NCBI GenBank assembly: GCA_963720705.1 | Contig: CAVRGJ010000002.1 | Span: forward strand, 62,001-126,000 | DNA length: 64,000 nt | Direction: 5' to 3' | DNA from: DASWJZ01 sp963720705 | Lineage (GTDB): Bacteria > Pseudomonadota > Alphaproteobacteria > Rhizobiales > Afifellaceae | In this document: positions 58,953 to 64,000 of the stretch, one piece after another | Numbering within the stretch: the first letter of the stretch is position 1 | Layout: every line of letters starts with the position of its first letter | Program-made: the position numbers and the translations under genes | Notes under the pieces: model-generated | Seen by the model: only the letters and a program-made list of their open reading frames with translations | Told to the model about the DNA's origin: nothing | The model's database searches: none

Positions 58953-60380
58953 ATGCAGTCCGAGATGCTGATCGGGTCGAAGCTCGCCAAGGGGAAGGGC
59001 GACGCCGAGCCTGTGATCAACCCGAAGACCGGCGGCAAGATCGTCAATCTGAAGGAAGCGACGGCCGAGCAGGTGGATCAGGCGGTCGCCGCTGCGACGA
59101 AGGCTTTTGCGACCTGGTCGCGGACGACGCCGGCGCAGCGCGCGGCGCTGATGTTCAAGCTCGCCGACCGCATCGAGGCGGAGGGCCAGGAATTCGCCGA
59201 GATCGAGGCCTTGAATTGCGGCAAGCCCGTCAACGCCGTGAGGAATGACGAACTGCCGGCGATCGTCGACTGTCTGCGCTTCTTCGCCGGCGCGGCGCGC
59301 GTCGTGCCGGGGAGTGCCGCTACGGAATACATGCCGGGCTTCACCTCCATGATCCGCCGCGATCCGATCGGCGTCGTCGGCTCGATCACGCCCTGGAACT
59401 ACCCGCTGATGATGGCGATCTGGAAGATTTCTCCGGCGCTGATGGCCGGCAATACGATGGTGTTGAAGCCATCGGAGATGACGCCGCTCACAACGCTGAA
59501 GCTCGCCCGCGTCATCGCCGATATCTACCCGGAGGGCGTCTTCAACGTCGTGGTCGGACGAGGGAGCACCACTGGCAGCGCGCTGATCAACCATCCGGGC
59601 GTCCAGATGATCTCGCTGACCGGCTCGATCGCGACCGGCCAGAAGGTTCTGGAAGCCGCGTCGAAGTCGATCAAGCGGACGCATCTTGAGCTCGGCGGCA
59701 AGGCGCCGGTCATTGTCTTCGACGATGCCGACCTCGATTCCGTTGTGTCCGGCCTAAGAGCGTTCTCCTTCTACAACGCCGGGCAGGACTGCACTGCCGC
59801 CTCGCGCGTCTATGCGGGCAAGAAGGTCTACGAACGGCTCGTAGCCGACCTTGCCTCCGCCGCGTCTTCGATTCGCTTTGCGAAACCCGACGATACGGAA
59901 AACGAGATCGGGCCGCTGATCTCTGCGCGGCAGCGGGAGCGTGTGTCGGGCTTCGTCGACCGCGCGGCGAAACTGAAGCACGTCGAGATCGCGACCGGCG
60001 GCAAGGCGGCGACGGGCAAGGGCTTCTTCTTCGAGCCGACGGTCGTCGCAGGAGCAAAACAGGCGGACGAAATCGTCCGCCGCGAGGTTTTTGGGCCGGT
60101 CGTCTCAGTAACGCCGTTCAGCGACGTAGAGGAGGCAGTCGCTTGGGCGAACGATTCCGACTACGGCCTCGCTTCCTCAGTCTGGACGAAGGATGTGGGC
60201 CGCGCCATGGCCGTCGCGGCGCGCCTCCAATATGGCTGCACCTGGGTCAACTGCCATTTCAACCTGACCAACGAGATGCCGCACGGCGGCTTCAAGCAGT
60301 CGGGCTACGGCAAGGACCTCTCGATCTACGCGCTCGAAGACTACACGGTCGCGCGACACGTGATGGTGAAGCTCGGCTGA
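58953..60380 (+). CDS. patD: Aldehyde dehydrogenase, gamma-aminobutyraldehyde type
   Basis: 475 residues from the ATG at 58953 with AAGGAA before it. NAD-dependent aldehyde dehydrogenase with the oxyanion asparagine in ITPWNYPLMMAIWK, NAD loop FNVVVGRGSTTG and LTGSIATGQKVL, the general base in THLELGGKAP and the catalytic cysteine in NAGQDCTAASR. The GQDCTAASRVY form and overall length are typical of the gamma-aminobutyraldehyde/betaine aldehyde group, which oxidises 4-aminobutanal from putrescine to GABA. Placement after a polyamine-type transporter supports that substrate. Confidence 0.87.
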   Translation: MQSEMLIGSKLAKGKGDAEPVINPKTGGKIVNLKEATAEQVDQAVAAATKAFATWSRTTPAQRAALMFKLADRIEAEGQEFAEIEALNCGKPVNAVRNDELPAIVDCLRFFAGAARVVPGSAATEYMPGFTSMIRRDPIGVVGSITPWNYPLMMAIWKISPALMAGNTMVLKPSEMTPLTTLKLARVIADIYPEGVFNVVVGRGSTTGSALINHPGVQMISLTGSIATGQKVLEAASKSIKRTHLELGGKAPVIVFDDADLDSVVSGLRAFSFYNAGQDCTAASRVYAGKKVYERLVADLASAASSIRFAKPDDTENEIGPLISARQRERVSGFVDRAAKLKHVEIATGGKAATGKGFFFEPTVVAGAKQADEIVRREVFGPVVSVTPFSDVEEAVAWANDSDYGLASSVWTKDVGRAMAVAARLQYGCTWVNCHFNLTNEMPHGGFKQSGYGKDLSIYALEDYTVARHVMVKLG

Positions 60381-60459
60381 GAAGCCGGCGCCTTCGGAAG
60401 TCCCCAATTCGATTTACAATCTTCCCGCCAGCGCGAATAATTAGTGCGGGAGGATGTAG

Positions 60460-61710
60460 ATGCGCGTGACGCACGAGCCTTGGCTCGTCGTGTTATCGGT
60501 TATCGTGGCGATTCAGGGCGCTTATGTCGGCTTGAACCTGGCGGTGCAGGTGGCCGAAGCGGCGGGCGTGCGCCGGCGGCTGCTTCTCGCCGCGGCGGCG
60601 CTTTCGCTCGCGGTCGCCATCTGGGCCATGCACTTCGTCGGCATGCTCGCCGTGCGCCTGCCGTTCCCGGTTGATTATCTGGTGCTGCCGACGCTGCTCT
60701 CGTTTCTCGTCTGCGTGATCGTGGTCGGGGCGGCGGTGTTTGCCGCAAGCGCCGGGCCGCTCACGCCGCCGCGTCTTGGCGCCTCCGCGGTCTTCATGGG
60801 GCTCGGCATCGTCTCCATGCACTACATCGGCATGTGGGCGCTTCATGCGAGCGCGCACATGACGCACGCGCCAGCCTTCGTCGCGGCTAGCGTCGTGATC
60901 GCGATTGCCGCCTCCGGCCTGGCGCTCTTCCTTGCCGGGGGCAGGAGCGGGCGTCCGCCACTGATCCTCTCAGCAACCGCGCTCGGCTGCGCCATTTCGG
61001 GAATGCATTATACTGCGATGGCGGGGCTTTCGATCACGCCGCATGAGGAGGTGCTGGTCAGCGCTCCGGCGCTTTCCACCGATCTTCTCGCCATCGTCGT
61101 CGCCGTAGTGGCGTTCGCAGTCTCCGGTATATTCCTGCTCGCACTGGTGCCGGAGCGGCGAAACCAAACGACGGAGGCGCCCGCCGGTCCGCGCCCGGTG
61201 TCGGCGCTGCAAGCCGCTGCCGCAGTGTCGCCCGCAGTGTCCGGCGCAGTCGTGAACGGGAACGGCGCCCGCCCGGTGCTCGCAGCATTCGCCCGGACCC
61301 TGGGTGCCGAAGCCGCGGGCGCCGACGCTTCGCCCATCGAAGCGCCGGTCGCTGCCCCCGCTCGGCTTCTGCCGATCGTGCGCGACGGCGCCACACATTT
61401 CGTCGCCGTGCGCGACATTGTCGCCGTCCACGCCAACGCCCACTACACGACCGTGTTCGACGGCAGCTCGAAGCTCTTCTGCCCGCTTCCGATCGGCGAG
61501 GTGGAGGCGCGGCTCGACCACGCGCATTTCGTTCGCGTCCATCGGAGCCACATCGTCAACCTTGAGAGGGTCGTGGGGCTGAAGCGAAGCGGCGACCACG
61601 GTCTGATCGAGCTTTCCGGCCACGACCCTTACACGGTGCCGGTGAGCCGCAGCCGCTTCGGCGGGCTGAAGTTGCAGCTCGGTCTGGGGCCACGCGAAGC
61701 GGTTTCGTGA
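60460..61710 (+). CDS. coxC: MHYT membrane sensor with LytTR DNA-binding domain (CoxC-like)
   Basis: 416 residues; GGGAGG lies upstream of the ATG. The first ~230 residues form seven helices with three MHYT-type motifs (WAMHFVGM, SMHYIGMWA, GMHYTAMAG), proposed to bind a metal and sense O2, CO or NO. A proline/alanine-rich linker (about 235-300) leads to a LytTR DNA-binding domain (about 305-405, with HANAHYTTVFDGSSK and VRVHRSHIVNLERV). This architecture is that of CoxC and CoxH in the Oligotropha CO-dehydrogenase cluster. It directly precedes coxMSL, so it probably controls them. Confidence 0.9.
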   Translation: MRVTHEPWLVVLSVIVAIQGAYVGLNLAVQVAEAAGVRRRLLLAAAALSLAVAIWAMHFVGMLAVRLPFPVDYLVLPTLLSFLVCVIVVGAAVFAASAGPLTPPRLGASAVFMGLGIVSMHYIGMWALHASAHMTHAPAFVAASVVIAIAASGLALFLAGGRSGRPPLILSATALGCAISGMHYTAMAGLSITPHEEVLVSAPALSTDLLAIVVAVVAFAVSGIFLLALVPERRNQTTEAPAGPRPVSALQAAAAVSPAVSGAVVNGNGARPVLAAFARTLGAEAAGADASPIEAPVAAPARLLPIVRDGATHFVAVRDIVAVHANAHYTTVFDGSSKLFCPLPIGEVEARLDHAHFVRVHRSHIVNLERVVGLKRSGDHGLIELSGHDPYTVPVSRSRFGGLKLQLGLGPREAVS

Positions 61711-61765
61711 AGCGTTCGTTTGCGCTGCAGCAGGCCGGTGGCGCACCTCACCCGCTCCCCAACTG

Positions 61766-61777
61766 ATTCCGCGGAAT
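61766..61777. promoter_or_regulatory. Perfect palindrome upstream of coxM
   Basis: ATTCCGCGGAAT is a perfect 12-base palindrome, 212 bases before the coxM start in the 278-base coxC-coxM gap. It could be an operator; LytTR domains usually bind imperfect direct repeats, so another regulator may be involved. Confidence 0.4.
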
Positions 61778-61796
61778 TCCAGCGTTCTCGCAACAA

Positions 61797-61815
61797 GCGT
61801 CAGCTTGCCTGACGC
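61797..61815. other. Small inverted repeat in the coxC-coxM gap
   Basis: GCGTCAG-cttgc-CTGACGC, a 7-base stem with a 5-base loop, 87 bases after the coxC stop and 174 before coxM. It may be the end of the coxC message or another operator. No T-run follows. Confidence 0.35.
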
Positions 61816-61988
61816 AGTTCGTGCAGGGCTCGCGGCATTTCGTGCCGGCCGGCCTCGGCTCGTGAATGTCCGATTGCCGCTGCACCGCAATAATCAGCAG
61901 ATTCGAGGACAACCGGACCATTCAGCAGATGGGCCGCGAGTGCCGCCGGGCGGAGATCCGTCGGCGCTAAGCCGCTCCGGAGGAAACC

Positions 61989-62849
61989 ATGATTCCAGGC
62001 GCATTCGCCTACCACCGCCCGAAATCCGTCAATGAAGCCGTCGCGTTGCTTGCCGACCTCGGCGAGGACGCGCGCCCGCTCGGCGGCGGCCACAGCCTTA
62101 TTCCCCTGATGAAACTCAGGCTCGCCGCACCGTCGCATCTCGTCGACCTCGGCGGCATCGCCGACCTGAAGAAGATTCGCGAGGACGGCGGCGACATCGT
62201 GATAGGGGCGGGCGTCACCCAGCACGAGGTCATCGGCTCGGACCTTCTCTCGTCGAAGGTGCCGCTCCTCGCCGAGGCGGCGCGGCAGATCGCCGACCCG
62301 CAGGTGCGCTATCTTGGCACGCTCGGCGGCAACGTCGCGAACGGCGACCCCGGCAACGACATGCCGGCGGTCATGATGGCGCTGAACGCCGCGTATGAGC
62401 TGACGGGCAAGAGCGGTTCGCGCAAGGTCGCGGCGCGCGCATTCTATAACGGCACCTACGACACCGCGCTGAAGCCAGGTGAGATTGTTTCTGCGATCCG
62501 CATTCCGGCGCCGGGGAAGCACGGCTACGCCTACGAGAAGCTGAAGCGGAAGGTCGGCGACTACGCCACCGCCGCGGCGGCCGTGGTGCTGACCTTTGAG
62601 GGCGGCAAAGTGGGCACGTGCGCGATCGGCCTCACCAATGTTGCCGACAAGCCGCTCTTCGCCGAGGAGGCGGGGAAGATCATTGCCGGCTCGGCGCTCG
62701 ACGCCGCCACCGTGAAGAAAGCGGTCGCCGCCGCCGAAGCGATCACGTCGCCCGCCTCCGATCGCCGCGGCACGCCGCAATACCGCACCAAGATGGCCGG
62801 TGTGATGCTCACCCGCGCGCTCGCCCGCGCCAAATCCCGCGCCGCGTGA
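61989..62849 (+). CDS. coxM: CO dehydrogenase-type FAD subunit (CoxM)
   Basis: 286 residues with CGGAGGAAACC before the ATG. FAD-binding PCMH fold: the two FAD motifs are LGGGHSLIPLMKL (about 33-45) and TLGGNVANGDPGNDMPA (about 110-126), as in the medium subunit of aerobic CO dehydrogenase and xanthine-dehydrogenase-type enzymes. It takes electrons from the iron-sulfur subunit and passes them to quinone. Twelve bases separate it from coxS. The gene order M-S-L matches Oligotropha. Confidence 0.93.
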   Translation: MIPGAFAYHRPKSVNEAVALLADLGEDARPLGGGHSLIPLMKLRLAAPSHLVDLGGIADLKKIREDGGDIVIGAGVTQHEVIGSDLLSSKVPLLAEAARQIADPQVRYLGTLGGNVANGDPGNDMPAVMMALNAAYELTGKSGSRKVAARAFYNGTYDTALKPGEIVSAIRIPAPGKHGYAYEKLKRKVGDYATAAAAVVLTFEGGKVGTCAIGLTNVADKPLFAEEAGKIIAGSALDAATVKKAVAAAEAITSPASDRRGTPQYRTKMAGVMLTRALARAKSRAA

Positions 62850-62860
62850 GGGAGACGGAA

Positions 62861-63361
62861 ATGGCAAAAACACAGATTTCGTTCACGCTGAACGGCAAGA
62901 CGATCGAGGCGCTGGTCGAGCCGCGCACGCTGCTCATCCATTTCCTCCGCGACGATCTTCGCCTGACCGGCCCGCATATCGGCTGCGAGACGACGCATTG
63001 CGGCGCCTGCACCGTCGATCTCGACGGCAAGTCGGTGAAGTCCTGCACGGTCTTCGCCGTGCAAGCCGACGGCGCCGAGGTTCTGACCATCGAAGGGATG
63101 GCGCAGGCCGACGGTTCGCTGCATCCGCTGCAGCAGGCATTCCGCGAGCATCACGGGCTGCAATGCGGCTTCTGCACGCCGGGCATGATCACTCGCGCTT
63201 ACCGGTTCCTCAAGGAGAACCCCAATCCGACCGAGGACGAGATCCGCATGGGTATCTCCGGCAATCTTTGCCGCTGCACCGGCTATCAGAACATCGTGAA
63301 GGCGATCCAGGCCGCCGCGGCCGAGATGGCCGGTGGTCAAATCAAGGAGGCGGCAGAATGA
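62861..63361 (+). CDS. coxS: CO dehydrogenase-type 2Fe-2S subunit (CoxS)
   Basis: 166 residues from the ATG at 62861. The plant-type 2Fe-2S cluster ligands are in GCETTHCGACTVDLDG plus a further cysteine in VKSCTVF; the second, helical 2Fe-2S site is QCGFCTPGM and CRCTGYQNI. Electrons flow from the molybdenum centre of the large subunit through both clusters to CoxM. The stop overlaps the coxL start by four bases. Confidence 0.95.
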   Translation: MAKTQISFTLNGKTIEALVEPRTLLIHFLRDDLRLTGPHIGCETTHCGACTVDLDGKSVKSCTVFAVQADGAEVLTIEGMAQADGSLHPLQQAFREHHGLQCGFCTPGMITRAYRFLKENPNPTEDEIRMGISGNLCRCTGYQNIVKAIQAAAAEMAGGQIKEAAE

Positions 63362-64000
63362 ACGCCGTAACGGAAACTTCGGAAGCCCGCGCCGAGAAGC
63401 TCGAAGGTATCGGCTGCAAGCGCAAGCGTGTCGAGGACGTCCGCTTCACGCAGGGCAAGGGCAATTATGTCGACGATCTGAACCTTCCCGGAATGCTTTA
63501 CGGCGATCTCGTGCGCTCGCCCTATGCGCACGCGCGCGTCAAAAGCATCGATACGACTAAGGCGTCGGCGGTGCCGGGCGTCGTCGCCGTGATCACGGCG
63601 GAGACGCTCAAGACCGTCAACCTCGCCTGGATGCCGACGCTTGCAGGCGACGTGCAGATGGTGCTCGCCGACGGCAAGGTGCTTTTCCAGAACCAGGAGG
63701 TGGCCTTCGTCATCGCGGAGAACCGGCAGGCGGCGGCCGACGCGGTCGAGCTCGTCGAGGTCGACTACGAGGCGCTTCCCGTCAACGTCGATCCGCTCAA
63801 AGCGATGGACGCGAACGCGCCGGTGATCCGCGAGGACATCAAGGACAAGAAGGAAGGCGCGCACGGCCCGCGTAAGCATCCAAACCACATCTTCGCCTGG
63901 GAGGCGGGCGACAAGGTGGCGGCGGATACGGCGTTCAAGAACGCTGAGGTGACGATCAAGGAGTTCATCCAGTATCCGCGCGTGCATCCGTGCCCGCTCG
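63358..64000 (+). CDS. coxL: CO dehydrogenase-type molybdenum subunit (CoxL), N-terminal part
   Basis: Runs off the right edge after about 214 residues; the ATG at 63358 overlaps coxS. The visible part (EKLEGIGCKRKRVEDVRFTQ and LPGMLYGDLVRSPYAHARV near the start, then EDIKDKKEGAHGPRKHPNH) closely matches the opening of form I aerobic CO dehydrogenase large subunits such as that of Oligotropha. The active-site loop (AYRCSFR in form I, AYRGAGR-like in form II) lies beyond the window, so CO oxidation is likely but not proven here. The enzyme oxidises CO to CO2 at a Mo-Cu centre in form I enzymes. Confidence 0.9.
   Translation, partial: MNAVTETSEARAEKLEGIGCKRKRVEDVRFTQGKGNYVDDLNLPGMLYGDLVRSPYAHARVKSIDTTKASAVPGVVAVITAETLKTVNLAWMPTLAGDVQMVLADGKVLFQNQEVAFVIAENRQAAADAVELVEVDYEALPVNVDPLKAMDANAPVIREDIKDKKEGAHGPRKHPNHIFAWEAGDKVAADTAFKNAEVTIKEFIQYPRVHPCPL

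Overview
The window is about 64 kb of GC-rich, densely coding chromosomal DNA from an alphaproteobacterium, most likely a member of the Hyphomicrobiales (Rhizobiales). This rests on the fixNOQP/fixGHIS arrangement of the cbb3 oxidase genes with FNR/FixK-type boxes, a BigR/SqrR-like repressor, short dispersed palindromic repeats of the kind common in Rhizobiales, and a form I-like CO dehydrogenase cluster with a coxC regulator. I see no rRNA, tRNA, CRISPR array, phage or insertion sequence. No gene-free stretch exceeds 300 bases; the larger gaps (19.7, 38.2, 55.8, 58.8 and 61.8 kb) hold operators or repeats.

Layout. 0-3.4 kb: end of an FAD oxidoreductase gene and an Mla-type lipid ABC transporter whose MCE protein is fused to a PqiC-like domain. 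3.5-13.7 kb: cbb3 oxidase assembly genes (ccoGHIS), an inserted dihydrofolate-reductase-like gene, the oxidase genes (ccoNOQP) and divergent hemN, with FixK/FNR boxes before ccoG and between ccoN and hemN. 13.7-18.1 kb: an RND efflux pump. 18.2-25 kb: sulfide:quinone oxidoreductase (sqr) with a DUF2892 gene, divergent from ppsA, an SpoIIAA-like gene, a DUF302 gene, a CBS-BON gene and a pfkB kinase. The sqr/ppsA promoter region carries both a FixK/FNR box and an ATTC-N8-GAAT element like the SqrR operator. 25-33 kb: glutamine-dependent NAD synthase with an extra tail, a LysR regulator with a hydrolase and a flavin protein, and a Pat-type protein acetyltransferase.

33-43.5 kb: a branched-chain-amino-acid-type ABC transporter (livFGMHK) divergent from an ScfR/RamB-like XRE regulator. 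It is followed by a stand-alone receiver, a small two-helix membrane protein and a sodium-solute-symporter/histidine-kinase fusion. The XRE regulator contains a segment almost identical to the phosphoacceptor helix of that kinase, which suggests one signalling unit. 43.5-45.7 kb: a persulfide-sensor-type ArsR repressor, then an HD-domain oxygenase and a frameshifted Fe/2-oxoglutarate dioxygenase resembling the TmpB/TmpA organophosphonate pair. 45.9-47.8 kb: PHB synthase.

47.9-54.4 kb: a complete N-type ATPase operon (atpDCQRBEFAG) with no delta gene; its b subunit has a delta/OSCP-like tail and its c subunit a two-glutamate ion site. 54.5-60.4 kb: a polyamine-type ABC transporter and a gamma-aminobutyraldehyde-type dehydrogenase. 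60.5-64 kb: coxC, coxM, coxS and the start of coxL.

Taken together the genes describe an organism tuned to low oxygen and mixed electron donors (sulfide, CO), with micro-oxic respiration, carbon storage and small-organic-acid sensing.
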